This document shows, one piece after another, positions 34,479 to 42,728 of a DNA stretch of 64,000 bases. The stretch spans positions 2,294,001-2,358,000 of the forward strand of contig NZ_CBDIIJ010000002.1 of assembly GCF_965279675.1 (NCBI RefSeq), in the 5' to 3' direction. How positions within the stretch are numbered: the first letter of the stretch is position 1; the number at the start of each line of letters is the position of its first letter. The stretch comes from Mucisphaera sp965279675 (GTDB lineage: Bacteria > Planctomycetota > Phycisphaerae > Phycisphaerales > Phycisphaeraceae). Below the pieces are notes generated by a model. That model did no database searches and was not told the origin of the DNA. It worked only from the letters and a program-made list of their open reading frames with translations. The position numbers and the translations under genes were made by a program.

Positions 34479-35868
34479 TCTGCGGGCGCTGCCCTGGTCG
34501 AAGCTGGCGAGCGGGAAGGGCGTCGCGCTGTTTGTGTTGTGTCTGGCGGTGATGTCGCTGGGCTGGCCGGGTGAGCTGGATCTGCGGCTGTGGGTGCTGG
34601 TGTGGTTGTGGATGGGGTCGGCGATTCTGTGGCTGATGCTTTCGTGGATGTGGTGGGAGCTGCGCGGGGAGCGATCGGATGCGGGGTGTTTCTGGCGGGC
34701 GGCTGCGGTGGTTCTGGCGGTGGCGGTGGTGGCGAGGGTGCTGGTCGCGTTGGGGATGCCGACGGTGTTGTCGGACGACATCTGGCGGTACATCCATGAT
34801 GGGGCGGTGATGGTGGAGGGAGGAAATCCGTATGCGTTGTCGCCGGATGAGATCGCGGTGCGTGATGCGCCGGTGCCGGGGGTGCTGGCGAAGATCAACA
34901 ACCCGTCGCTGGTGACGATCTATCTGCCGACGAGTCAGTGGGTGTTTGCGGCGACGGGTTTGTTGGCGGAGGTGCTGCCGGCGTGGGTGCGGGAGAGCGA
35001 TCCGTCGCGAGAGCATCTGTATCGGTTGGTGTTTTCGTTGTTTGATGTGGGCGTGGTGGTGGCGTTGTTGTGGTTGCTTCGTGTGATTGGGGCGTCGGCC
35101 TGGTGGGGGGCGTTATATGCGTGGCATCCGCTGGTGCTGGCGGAGGTCGCGGGCACGGGGCATCAGGATCCGATCGGGGTGCTGCTGCTGGTGCTGGCAG
35201 CGGTGTTCTGGGTGAAGCTGCTGAAGCAAGTTGGGTCGGGTGCGGGCTCGGCGGTGGGTTTGGGGGTGGCGTTGGCGGCGTCTGTGTTGGTGAAGCCGAT
35301 TGGCTTTTTGCTGGTGCCGGCGGTGGTGACGACGCTTTGGCCGAGGTGGCGTGAGATCGCTGTGGCTGCGGGTTCGGCGGTGTTGGCGGGGTGCGTGATC
35401 GGGTTGCCCTTTGTCTGGATGGAGGGCGGGGTCGAGCGGCTGGTCGAGACGGGTGAGCGGTTCGTAGAGGCGTGGTCGTTTAATGGGTCCGTGCATCCGT
35501 TGGTTTGGTGGCTGACAGGCAGCAAGGCGGCGGCGGATGCGGCGGGTGGGGTGCTGCTGACACTGGTGGTTCTGTTGGTGGCGTGGTTGAAGGTGTCGCC
35601 TGTGCGGGCAACGGCGTGGGTGGTCTTGGCGGGGTTGCTGGTTACGAGTACGGTGCATCCGTGGTACGTGCTGTGGTTGCTTCCTTTTGCGGTGGCGGGA
35701 CGGCTGGTGTCGGGATGGGTGCTGAGCCTGACGGTGCTGTGGGGTTATGCGGCGCACATGGAGCCGGGGTATCGGCTGGAGGCGTGGATCGGGTGGGCGG
35801 TCTACGTGCCGGTTTACCTGGCGGTGGTCTGGGATCTGGTTTGGGGAGGTCGCGGGCGTGATGCGTAG
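34471..35868 (+). CDS. Polytopic membrane glycosyltransferase, GT-C (GT87/mannosyltransferase-like)
   Basis: A 465-aa integral membrane protein with about ten to eleven helices. The first extracytoplasmic loop has SDDIWRYIHDGAVMVEGGNPY, the acidic (D-D) motif and NPY typical of GT-C enzymes using polyprenyl-phosphate sugars. HPLVLAEVAGTGHQDPIGVLLL, VKPIGFLLVP and the late STVHPWYVLWLLPF are characteristic of GT87-like proteins. The start overlaps lipB by 8 nt. Donor and acceptor unknown. Confidence 0.85.
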   Translation: MDDLRALPWSKLASGKGVALFVLCLAVMSLGWPGELDLRLWVLVWLWMGSAILWLMLSWMWWELRGERSDAGCFWRAAAVVLAVAVVARVLVALGMPTVLSDDIWRYIHDGAVMVEGGNPYALSPDEIAVRDAPVPGVLAKINNPSLVTIYLPTSQWVFAATGLLAEVLPAWVRESDPSREHLYRLVFSLFDVGVVVALLWLLRVIGASAWWGALYAWHPLVLAEVAGTGHQDPIGVLLLVLAAVFWVKLLKQVGSGAGSAVGLGVALAASVLVKPIGFLLVPAVVTTLWPRWREIAVAAGSAVLAGCVIGLPFVWMEGGVERLVETGERFVEAWSFNGSVHPLVWWLTGSKAAADAAGGVLLTLVVLLVAWLKVSPVRATAWVVLAGLLVTSTVHPWYVLWLLPFAVAGRLVSGWVLSLTVLWGYAAHMEPGYRLEAWIGWAVYVPVYLAVVWDLVWGGRGRDA

Positions 35869-35883
35869 GCAGTGGGCGTGGGG

Positions 35884-36693
35884 TCAGGGGACGCGGACCA
35901 GAGCGCTGGGCTGGTTGCCGAGGGACTGGCCGTCTTTGGATTCTTCGAGGGTGAGGCCGTTGAGGAGGTTGTAGGGGTAGCGTTGCTGGAGCTGGTGGAT
36001 GCGTGGGCCGTAGCCGCGGAAGCCCTGGGCATTGGTGACGAAGTCGCGGTCTTCGAAGAGGCCGATGGTGACGAGGGAACGGTGCGGGCCGTGGTAGAAG
36101 AAGGCTTCTTCGCCTTCCTCGCGGAGGTTGGCGGCGGCGTCTTCGGCGGCCTGGCGGAAGCGGTCGCCAAAGGCGCGGTCGTAGGCGGCGATCTGGAGGC
36201 TGTAGCGGCCGGTGTGGGCGGCGAGGTCGAGCGGGTCGGCGCTGGGGAGGAGTGTGCCGGAGAGGGGCATGAACTGGGCTGAGCTAAAGGGGCGGCCGTC
36301 GTGGAGTTCGAAGCGGCGGACGGCACGGAGCGTCTGGCGGGTCTGGCGGTCGTCGATCCGGCGGAACTGGCCGGCGTAGACGTAGGTCATGCCCTGGATG
36401 TCCTCGATCCAGGCGTGGTTGAGATCGAGGTCTCTGTTGTTTTGGAGGGCGGTGGCGGCGGTGGTGGCGGCCTCGTGACGGCGGGGCCCCTCGTAGGTGG
36501 CGGCGCGGATGGTCCAGGCCCGGACCTGATCGGGGTTGTCGTTGGCGGAGCGGCGGTCGGCCCAGGCGAGCTGCTCGTAGGCGTCCCAGGTCGAGCTGAT
36601 TTCGCGGGTTTCCCAGGCGCAGCCGGGCAGCAGGGCCAGGGTCAGGATCGTGGCCAGCCTTGTCAGATGATGGCGTAATTCATTCATCATCAT
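35884..36693 (-). CDS. Predicted lipoprotein with SPOR-like C-terminal domain
   Basis: A 269-aa exported lipoprotein. The signal LTRLATILTLALLPGC ends in a lipobox. A stretch after residue 160 (TGRYSLQIAAYDRAFGDRFRQAAEDAAANLREEGEEAFFYHGPHRSLVTIGLFEDRDF) has the beta-alpha-beta pattern of SPOR domains, which bind denuded peptidoglycan at division sites. The SPOR call is by eye only. Three in-frame ATGs occur at the start (36693, 36690, 36687). It is convergent with the glycosyltransferase, 15 nt apart, and divergent from the ArsR-methyltransferase gene. Confidence 0.75.
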   Translation of the reverse strand: MMMNELRHHLTRLATILTLALLPGCAWETREISSTWDAYEQLAWADRRSANDNPDQVRAWTIRAATYEGPRRHEAATTAATALQNNRDLDLNHAWIEDIQGMTYVYAGQFRRIDDRQTRQTLRAVRRFELHDGRPFSSAQFMPLSGTLLPSADPLDLAAHTGRYSLQIAAYDRAFGDRFRQAAEDAAANLREEGEEAFFYHGPHRSLVTIGLFEDRDFVTNAQGFRGYGPRIHQLQQRYPYNLLNGLTLEESKDGQSLGNQPSALVRVP

Positions 36694-36798
36694 GGGTTTA
36701 CGTGGTTATTAGGTGTGGTTTCGCCGTACAGCGGTGGCTGATCGCTATTCATCATAAAGAACATTTTGAGGCTTATGGAAACCCGGGCGCGAGGACGA

Positions 36799-36820
36799 TA
36801 TATTACTTCATCCGGATGAA
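36799..36820 (+). promoter_or_regulatory. -10 box plus 14-bp palindromic operator of the ArsR-methyltransferase gene
   Basis: TATATT (36799-36804) is a good -10, followed 2 nt later by TTCATCCGGATGAA (36807-36820), a perfect palindrome. A further half-site GGATGAA (36822-36828) contains the Shine-Dalgarno and touches the start codon. A -35 at the right distance is weak (TGGAAA). Binding there would block both transcription and, on DNA, the start region, fitting autorepression. Confidence 0.6.
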
Positions 36821-36827
36821 AGGATGA

Positions 36828-37778
36828 ATGGTGTCGGTTGACCATCTGCTCAAAGACTTTGCCACGCTCGCCGAGCCCACGCGGCTGCGGCTGTTGCGTT
36901 CGGTGGAGACGGGTGAGCTGGCGGTTTCTGACCTGTGTGCGGTGCTGCAGATGCCGCAGTCGACGGTGAGCCGGCATCTGAAGGTGCTGACGGACGAGGG
37001 CTGGGTGCTGAGTCGAAAAGAGGGGACGACGAACTACTACCGGCTGGATGCGGATCGGATCCAGAACGGGGCGGCGGACCTGTGGACACTGGCCTGCACG
37101 CGGACCGAGGCGTGGCCGACGCTGAAGCAGGATCGGCTGCGGCTGGCGGAGCGGCTGCGTCAGCGTCGGGGTGCGACGCGTCGGTTTTTTGAGGACACCG
37201 CGGCGGCGTGGGACGAGTTGCGTGTCGATTTGTATGGGCAGTTTTTCGGTCATCGTGCGTTGGTCGGTTTGCTGCCTGACGACTGGGTGGTTGGTGATCT
37301 GGGGTGTGGAACGGGTCGGGTGGTGGCGGAGTTGGCCCCGCAGGTCAAGCGTGTGATTGGGGTGGATGATTCCGAGCAGATGCTGGATGCGGCTCGGCAG
37401 TCGACCGAGGGGCTGGGCAACGTCGATCTGCTGCGGGCACCGATTGAGGCGATCCCTTTGGAGGACCAGTCGCTGGACGCGGCGTTGCTGGTGCTGGCGC
37501 TGAGTTACGTCGAATTGGTGGAGCCCGTTCTCGCGGAGGCGCGTCGTCTGCTCAAGTCCGGCGGGCGGGTGGTGATCGTGGATCTGCTTCAGCACGATGA
37601 CGAAGAGTTTCGGCGTCGATACGGGCAGCAGTGTGCGGGGTTTGAGCCGATGCGTCTGGAAGCGCAGCTATCCGAGGCGGGTTTTGCGGGGGTGCGGACG
37701 CGGGCATTGCCGCCTGAGGCCGAAGCGGGCGGTCCTGCGATGCTGCTGATGACCGCTGGTCGGGGAGGTGGGGCATGA
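36828..37778 (+). CDS. ArsR-family regulator fused to a SAM-dependent methyltransferase
   Basis: A 316-aa two-domain protein. Residues 1-90 form an ArsR-type winged helix (FATLAEPTRLRLLRSVE, then LQMPQSTVSRHLKVLTDEGWVLSRKEGTTNYY). The remainder is a class I methyltransferase with motif I VVGDLGCGTGRVVAELA, motif II IGVDDSEQML and motif IV ALLVLALSYVEL. No arsenic-type cysteine pair is apparent in the recognition helix. It lies 96 nt upstream of ahcY. The likely signal is S-adenosylhomocysteine or SAM, bound in the methyltransferase fold. By analogy with SahR it would regulate the SAM cycle; this is inference. Confidence 0.88.
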   Translation: MVSVDHLLKDFATLAEPTRLRLLRSVETGELAVSDLCAVLQMPQSTVSRHLKVLTDEGWVLSRKEGTTNYYRLDADRIQNGAADLWTLACTRTEAWPTLKQDRLRLAERLRQRRGATRRFFEDTAAAWDELRVDLYGQFFGHRALVGLLPDDWVVGDLGCGTGRVVAELAPQVKRVIGVDDSEQMLDAARQSTEGLGNVDLLRAPIEAIPLEDQSLDAALLVLALSYVELVEPVLAEARRLLKSGGRVVIVDLLQHDDEEFRRRYGQQCAGFEPMRLEAQLSEAGFAGVRTRALPPEAEAGGPAMLLMTAGRGGGA

Positions 37779-37790
37779 GACAAAGTGTTG

Positions 37791-37808
37791 AGCCGGTGTC
37801 TGCCGGCT
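37791..37808 (+). promoter_or_regulatory. Short hairpin in the ahcY leader
   Basis: AGCCGG-TGTCTG-CCGGCT forms a perfect 6-bp stem with a 6-nt loop between the ArsR-methyltransferase stop and ahcY. It is not followed by a U-run and lacks the conserved core of SAH riboswitches as far as I can see. It may be an operator or mRNA structure. Confidence 0.3.
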
Positions 37809-37874
37809 GTGATGAACTAACTGCTTGTTTACTATTTACTTTTTCACCCTGAGACGACTTTAGGAGTCTGACTG

Positions 37875-39362
37875 ATGAGTGCATCGACGGCTGTGGCCGC
37901 CCCGAGTGGCCTTGAATACAAAGTGGCTGACCTCTCGCTGGCCGAGTGGGGACGCAAGGAGCTGATGCTGGCCGAGCAGGAGATGCCCGGCCTGATGGCG
38001 TGCCGGGAAGAGTTTGGCCCGAGCAAGCCGCTGGCCGGTTTGAACATTGGCGGCTCGCTGCACATGACCGTGCAGACGGCGGTGCTGATCGAGACGTTGG
38101 TTGAGCTTGGCGCGAATGTTCGCTGGTGTTCCTGCAACATCTTCAGCACGCAGGATCATGCGGCGGCTGCGGTGGTGGTGGGCCCGAACGGGACTCCCGA
38201 GAACCCGCAGGGTGTTCCCGTATTTGCCTGGAAGGGTGAGACGCTGGAGGAGTACTGGGCGTGCACCGAGCGGATGCTGGACTTCGGCAACGGTCAGGGC
38301 CCGGACCAGATCGTGGATGATGGCGGCGATGCGACGCTTCTGATCCACAAGGGTGTTGAATACACCAAGTCCGGCAGCGTGCCCGGCCCGGAGACGACCG
38401 ACAACGAGGAGTTCAAGGAAGTCCTCAAGGTCCTGGCCAAGACGCTGACCGAGACGCCCGACCGCTGGGTGAAGGCCGCCGAGACCTGCAAGGGTGTCAC
38501 CGAGGAGACGACCACGGGCATCAAGAACCTGGTGAAGTTCCAGAAGGAAGGCACCCTGCTGTTCCCGGCGATCAACGTGAACGACTCGTGCACCAAGAGC
38601 AAGTTCGACAACCTGTATGGCTGTCGTCACTCGCTGGTGGATGGTCTGTTCCGTGCGACGGATGTGATGGTCAGCGGCAAGGTCGCTGTGGTGTGCGGTT
38701 ACGGCGATGTCGGCAAGGGCTGCTGCCAGTCGCTGCGCGGCCAGGGTGCACGCGTGATCGTGACCGAGATCGACCCGATCTGTGCGTTGCAGGCGGCGAT
38801 GGAGGGTTACGAAGTCAAGACGCTTGACGACGTTGTCGAGACGGCGGATATCTTCATCACGACCACCGGCAACTACATGATCATCACCGCGGACCACATG
38901 TCGCGGATGAAGGACAAGGCGATCGTCGGCAACATCGGTCACTTCGATAACGAGATCGACATGGCCGGTCTGAAGAAGGTGGCTTCGGCGACGAACATCA
39001 AGGCTCAGTACGACATGTACACCTTCGCCGATGGCCACAGCGTGCTGATTCTGGCTGAGGGCCGTCTGCTGAACCTCGGTTGCGCGACCGGTCACCCGTC
39101 GTTCGTGATGTCGGCATCGTTCACCAATCAGGTGATTGCTCAGATCGATCTGGCTCTGTTCAACAAGGGTCAGGAGACGCTGTCGGGTATCAGCTACGAC
39201 GAGAACAAGGTGACGCTGCTCTCGAAGAAGCTGGATGAGAAGGTGGCGCGTCTGCACCTGGATCAGCTGGGTGTGAAGCTGACCGAGCTGTCGAAGGATC
39301 AGGCGGATTACATCGGCGTGGAGGTTGATGGTCCGTACAAGCCTGAGCACTACCGGTACTAA
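37875..39362 (+). CDS. ahcY: S-adenosyl-L-homocysteine hydrolase
   Basis: A 495-aa cytoplasmic enzyme that splits S-adenosylhomocysteine into adenosine and homocysteine, relieving product inhibition of methyltransferases. Seen are MTVQTAVLIETL, CNIFSTQDHAAAA, the substrate-site ETTTGIKNL, the NAD motif VCGYGDVGKGCC, NIGHFDNEIDM and the C-terminal KPEHYRY signature (K and Y contact NAD of the partner subunit). ATG 37875 has AGGAG 8 nt upstream. Its balanced, C-ending codon use differs from the G/T-rich neighbours, suggesting strong expression. A terminator follows. Confidence 0.98.
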   Translation: MSASTAVAAPSGLEYKVADLSLAEWGRKELMLAEQEMPGLMACREEFGPSKPLAGLNIGGSLHMTVQTAVLIETLVELGANVRWCSCNIFSTQDHAAAAVVVGPNGTPENPQGVPVFAWKGETLEEYWACTERMLDFGNGQGPDQIVDDGGDATLLIHKGVEYTKSGSVPGPETTDNEEFKEVLKVLAKTLTETPDRWVKAAETCKGVTEETTTGIKNLVKFQKEGTLLFPAINVNDSCTKSKFDNLYGCRHSLVDGLFRATDVMVSGKVAVVCGYGDVGKGCCQSLRGQGARVIVTEIDPICALQAAMEGYEVKTLDDVVETADIFITTTGNYMIITADHMSRMKDKAIVGNIGHFDNEIDMAGLKKVASATNIKAQYDMYTFADGHSVLILAEGRLLNLGCATGHPSFVMSASFTNQVIAQIDLALFNKGQETLSGISYDENKVTLLSKKLDEKVARLHLDQLGVKLTELSKDQADYIGVEVDGPYKPEHYRY

Positions 39363-39389
39363 GCCGGCGTTTTGATGGTGAGTTATTTG

Positions 39390-39423
39390 CAGCCCGAGGT
39401 CGTCAGGCCTCGGGCTGTTTTTG
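39390..39423 (+). terminator. Rho-independent terminator of ahcY
   Basis: CAGCCCGAGG and CCTCGGGCTG form a 10-bp GC-rich stem with an 8-nt loop, followed by TTTTT. The right arm also encodes the last codons of the convergent HD-GYP gene, whose stop is at 39403. Confidence 0.9.
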
Positions 39424-40785
39424 TGGGGAGGGTGGGTCGGTCATCTTCTGAGCGATCTGCTGGATTTCGGCGTCGATGCGGAGGAAGGCTTCGACGACTT
39501 CGGGGTCGAAGTGGGCGCCGGCGTTTTCGCGGATGATCTGGCTGGCCTGGTCGTGGGGCATCGCGGGTTTGTAGGGGCGGGCGCTGGTGAGGGCGTCGTA
39601 GACGTCGGCGACGGCGACGATGCGTGCGGAGAGGGGGATGTTGGTTTCTTTCAGGCCGTAGGGGTAGCCGGAGCCGTCCCATTTCTCGTGGTGGGCGAAG
39701 ATGATCTCGCAGGCGGTGTCGAGGAAGGGGCCGTCGGCCCCCCAGCGTTGCTTGATTTCGACGAGGGTGTCGCCGCCGATGTAGGGGTGCCGTTCGATGA
39801 TAGCTCGTTCTTCATCGGTGAGTGGTCCCGGTTTGAGGAGCACGGCGTCGGGGATGCCGACCTTGCCGATGTCGTGGAGCGGGGCGGTGGTGGTGATGAT
39901 TTCGACGTCGGTGTCGGAGACGGCTGGGTGTGTTCGCGAGAGTTGGCGGGCGATGGCTTCAGCGTAGAGGCTGATGCGTTCGAGGTGTTGGCCGGTCTGA
40001 TCGTCTCGTGATTCGGCGAGTCGTGCGAGCCCGAAGACGACGGCGTCGCGGCCGCGTTCGATGTCTTTGGATCGCTGGATGAACTGCTGGTTGAGTTCGC
40101 GTTCGAGGCTTTGCTGGCGGGTTTTGAGCTGGTTTTCTGAGCTGCGGACGAACCAGAGGGTGGCCCCGCCGGTGATGAGGAGGATGAGCCCCGCGACGGT
40201 GATGGCGAGCAAGCGGAAGGTGCCGAGGATCTGGCTGATCTCGGCGGTGATACTTGCCTGGCTGTGGTGCGCGACCACGGTGAGTCCACGTTGCGGGATG
40301 GGTCGGATCGTGACGATCTGCTCCCGGCCGTTGAGAAGGAGCCGGCCGACGGTGGGGCCGGTGATGTCTGAGATGGGGATGAGTGCCTCATCGGTTTGGA
40401 GGATGAGGTCGCCTAGTGGGGTGTTGTCTTGCTGGGGGAGGTTGAGGCTGCTGGGAGCGGCGATGACGCGGTGGTTGCTGGCGTCGAGGACGGAGAGGTA
40501 GCCAGAGACGGTGAGCGGGAGTCGATCGACGAGTCGCTGTAGTCGGTTTCGAGTGGTTTGGGGGTCGGTGGCGAGTGGTGGCAGGTCGAGTTCATCGATG
40601 ATCTGCTCGAATCGGTAGGCGTTGTTCTGGCTGAGTTGGCTGACGCGGGATTCGACACGATCGGCGAGGGCCTGTTCTGCCCAGGTATCGAGGGCGATGA
40701 TGGCCACGATCGAAGCGGCGAGCTGCGACAGGAGCAGCCCGCCAATGATGAGCCAGCGGCGGCTGAACCAGGTCGGCATGGCCAT
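39403..40785 (-). CDS. Membrane HD-GYP domain protein, likely c-di-GMP phosphodiesterase
   Basis: A 460-aa inner-membrane signalling protein. TM1 (about 12-32) is followed by a roughly 160-residue periplasmic sensor region of Cache type (SGYLSVLDASNHRVIAAP, then GREQIVTIRPI), TM2 (about 190-212), a coiled segment and the HD-GYP domain. The domain shows LAESRDDQTGQHLERISLYA, the HD motif HDIGKVGIPDAVLLKPG, HHEKWDGSGYPYGL (with GYP) and RIVAVADVYDALTS. These match an active phosphodiesterase. The first ATG (40785) or the next (40779) may be used. The 3' end lies inside the ahcY terminator. Confidence 0.92.
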   Translation of the reverse strand: MAMPTWFSRRWLIIGGLLLSQLAASIVAIIALDTWAEQALADRVESRVSQLSQNNAYRFEQIIDELDLPPLATDPQTTRNRLQRLVDRLPLTVSGYLSVLDASNHRVIAAPSSLNLPQQDNTPLGDLILQTDEALIPISDITGPTVGRLLLNGREQIVTIRPIPQRGLTVVAHHSQASITAEISQILGTFRLLAITVAGLILLITGGATLWFVRSSENQLKTRQQSLERELNQQFIQRSKDIERGRDAVVFGLARLAESRDDQTGQHLERISLYAEAIARQLSRTHPAVSDTDVEIITTTAPLHDIGKVGIPDAVLLKPGPLTDEERAIIERHPYIGGDTLVEIKQRWGADGPFLDTACEIIFAHHEKWDGSGYPYGLKETNIPLSARIVAVADVYDALTSARPYKPAMPHDQASQIIRENAGAHFDPEVVEAFLRIDAEIQQIAQKMTDPPSPQKQPEA

Positions 40786-40844
40786 AGCTTAGCCGGTCGG
40801 TGGGCGATCTCACCTGACCGGCTTGCTGCTGGCTTATGGCTGGA

Positions 40845-41510
40845 TTATTCCGAGGGCGTGCTGGCGGCTTCCGGGGTGGGCTCGGGGGCCCGTTCCGGAG
40901 CGGCTTCGGCTGCGGGGGGTGGTGCGGCCTCGGACTTTTTGGGCTTTGGTTTGCCGGCGGAAGGGCTCTTCTCGGCGGCGAGGACCATGGTTGCCCGGCG
41001 GCCCATCATCTTGGGTGTGGCCTCGATTTTTGAGACGTCGGCGAGGCGCTCGCTGATGTCCCGGAGCTGGTCGAGGTGCATGCCCTGGTGGGCCATCTGT
41101 CGGCCGCGGAAGAGCATGGTGAACTGGACCTTGTGTCCGTCTTCCAGGAACTCGCGGGCTTTCTTGAGCTTGATCTCGAGGTCGTGGTCGTCGATGTTCG
41201 GGCGGAGGCGGATGCCCTTGAGTTCGCTCTGGCTGGCGTGGGCTTTGGCCTTCGACTCTTTCTTTTTCTGAGCGTATTTCCACTTGCCGTAGTCCATGAT
41301 GCGGCAAACGGGAGGATCAGATTGCGGCGAGACCTCCACCAGATCAAGACCGGCGTCACGGGCGCGGTCTTTGGCGGCGAAGGTGTCGATGACACCGATC
41401 TGCTCGTTATTTTCGTCGATGAGCCGAACCTGCGGGACACGGATCATGTCGTTGTGGCGCAGGCCTTTGTCGTTCGGCTTGGGCGGAGGTCTGAAGCGTC
41501 CCCTAGCGAT
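40845..41510 (-). CDS. infC: Translation initiation factor IF-3, AUC start codon
   Basis: A 221-aa factor that keeps 30S subunits free and checks start-codon choice. Seen are VRLIDENNEQIGVIDT, DLVEVSPQSDPPVCRIMDYGKWKY, KGIRLRPNIDDHDLEIKLKKAREFLEDGHKVQFTMLFRGRQM and an extended Ala/Pro/Glu-rich tail. The first in-frame ATG (41447) would lack any ribosome-binding site and cut off the conserved N-terminus. Instead ATC at 41510 is in frame, 8 nt after a perfect AAGGAG, and adds ARGRFRPPPKPNDKGLRHND. A rare AUC/AUU start in infC is the known basis of IF-3 autoregulation. The usual partners rpmI and rplT are not adjacent. Confidence 0.93.
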   Translation of the reverse strand: MARGRFRPPPKPNDKGLRHNDMIRVPQVRLIDENNEQIGVIDTFAAKDRARDAGLDLVEVSPQSDPPVCRIMDYGKWKYAQKKKESKAKAHASQSELKGIRLRPNIDDHDLEIKLKKAREFLEDGHKVQFTMLFRGRQMAHQGMHLDQLRDISERLADVSKIEATPKMMGRRATMVLAAEKSPSAGKPKPKKSEAAPPPAAEAAPERAPEPTPEAASTPSE

Positions 41511-41518
41511 GAGCGAAT

Positions 41519-41524
41519 CTCCTT
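41519..41524 (-). promoter_or_regulatory. Shine-Dalgarno that fixes the infC AUC start
   Basis: On the minus strand AAGGAG lies 8 nt before the ATC at 41510. It has no other start codon at a suitable distance in the infC frame. Confidence 0.85.
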
Positions 41525-41584
41525 GATGGCGTAACCAGTCAGCGGCGAGCGCCCGAATGCGTCGCCAATTCTGTGTCTATCGGC

Positions 41585-41608
41585 ACAAGCCGTTCTGTTG
41601 CGGCTTGT
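41585..41608 (-). promoter_or_regulatory. Perfect 8-bp stem-loop in the infC leader
   Basis: ACAAGCCG and CGGCTTGT flank an 8-nt loop about 75 nt upstream of the infC start. It could be part of a structured leader or an operator. It is too far from a T-run to be a terminator. Confidence 0.45.
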
Positions 41609-41682
41609 ATGTCCCATAAGCAGCCTACTCCGGGCATGATGGGTAGGCAAGGCTAGCGGGTGTGTAAAAGGGTGTTTCCGGG

Positions 41683-42663
41683 CTAAAAACCTGCCAGCTG
41701 GCTGCTGGGCGAGAGATACCAGGCGGTGAACCTGAGGATGGCGTAGCCGGCGGGGGCTGCGAGCAGGAGTGAGTCGACGACATCGAGCATCCCGCCAAAG
41801 CCTGGTACAGAGGACCCGGAGTCTTTCACGTGGGCGTCTCGTTTGAAGAGGCTGGCGACGAGGTCGCCGAACTGGCCGACAAGGCCGAGGAAAGCGCCAG
41901 CGATGGCGGCGAGCGGCAGGGGGTAGTTGTAGGCGACGAATTCAGGTACTGGCTGATTGGTGATCCAGTGCCCCGAGACGCCGGTGGCGTTGCTGATGGC
42001 GGCGAGCGTGACGGCGACCATGGCCGAGAAGAGGAGGCCGCCGACGAGCCCCTCGACGGTCTTCTTGGGGCTGATGAGCGGGATCAGGGGCGTTCGGCCG
42101 AACCATCGTCCGGCGAAGTAGGCACCGATGTCGCAGGCTTTGATGATGAGGATGAGAGCGACGATGGTCCAGGCGGGGTGCCACCAGCGGATGGCGAGCA
42201 GGAAGCCTGGCATGAGTCCGAGGTAGACGATGCAGAGCATGGCGGCGGCGGCGCTCATGAGGGCGCCTTCGCGTTCGCCGCGTCTCAGTGGCTGGATGAG
42301 CGAGAGGAAGAGGACGCCAGCCAGGAGCCCGGCGAGCGGGGTGCTGCCGCCTTGGCCGTTGGGCCCCTGAGGCCAGAAGTAGAGGTAAGCGGCACCGATG
42401 GCGGAGCAGGCGTAGGCGAATCCCCAGGAGACGCGGGAGCCGCGGGTGCGCATGAGCCAGGCGAACTCGCGGGTCAGGGGCACGAGGACGATCAGGAGAA
42501 CGGCGAGGAGGATGATCCCTCGTGGCAGGCGGTCGCCCTCGGGCAGGAGGATGCTCAGCGGCCCGGCGGCGAAGCGCTGGCTGTCGAGCCAGCCGTCGAT
42601 CGCCATGACGACCAGGAGCATGGCGACGAGCAGCGAGCCAGAGAGGATGCGTTTCCAGAGCAT
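41683..42663 (-). CDS. cdsA: Phosphatidate cytidylyltransferase
   Basis: A 326-aa inner-membrane enzyme that makes CDP-diacylglycerol from phosphatidate and CTP for phospholipid synthesis. There are about eight hydrophobic helices. SPKKTVEGLVGGLLF and the C-terminal CDS signature GQFGDLVASLFKRDAHVKDS, continuing into PGFGGMLDVVDSLL, are diagnostic. The ATG at 42663 has no clear Shine-Dalgarno. It is divergent from the RDD-protein gene. Confidence 0.95.
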   Translation of the reverse strand: MLWKRILSGSLLVAMLLVVMAIDGWLDSQRFAAGPLSILLPEGDRLPRGIILLAVLLIVLVPLTREFAWLMRTRGSRVSWGFAYACSAIGAAYLYFWPQGPNGQGGSTPLAGLLAGVLFLSLIQPLRRGEREGALMSAAAAMLCIVYLGLMPGFLLAIRWWHPAWTIVALILIIKACDIGAYFAGRWFGRTPLIPLISPKKTVEGLVGGLLFSAMVAVTLAAISNATGVSGHWITNQPVPEFVAYNYPLPLAAIAGAFLGLVGQFGDLVASLFKRDAHVKDSGSSVPGFGGMLDVVDSLLLAAPAGYAILRFTAWYLSPSSQLAGF

Positions 42664-42728
42664 CGGTGCATGGTATCGGGAGGATGCTGACTCGCCGGAG
42701 CGACGCTTGGCGACTAGGCTCAGGGCAG

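Noticed and set aside
37779..37874. SAH riboswitch in front of ahcY
   Set aside because: Only a short 6-bp hairpin is present; the conserved SAH-riboswitch core is not visible and the gap is short.
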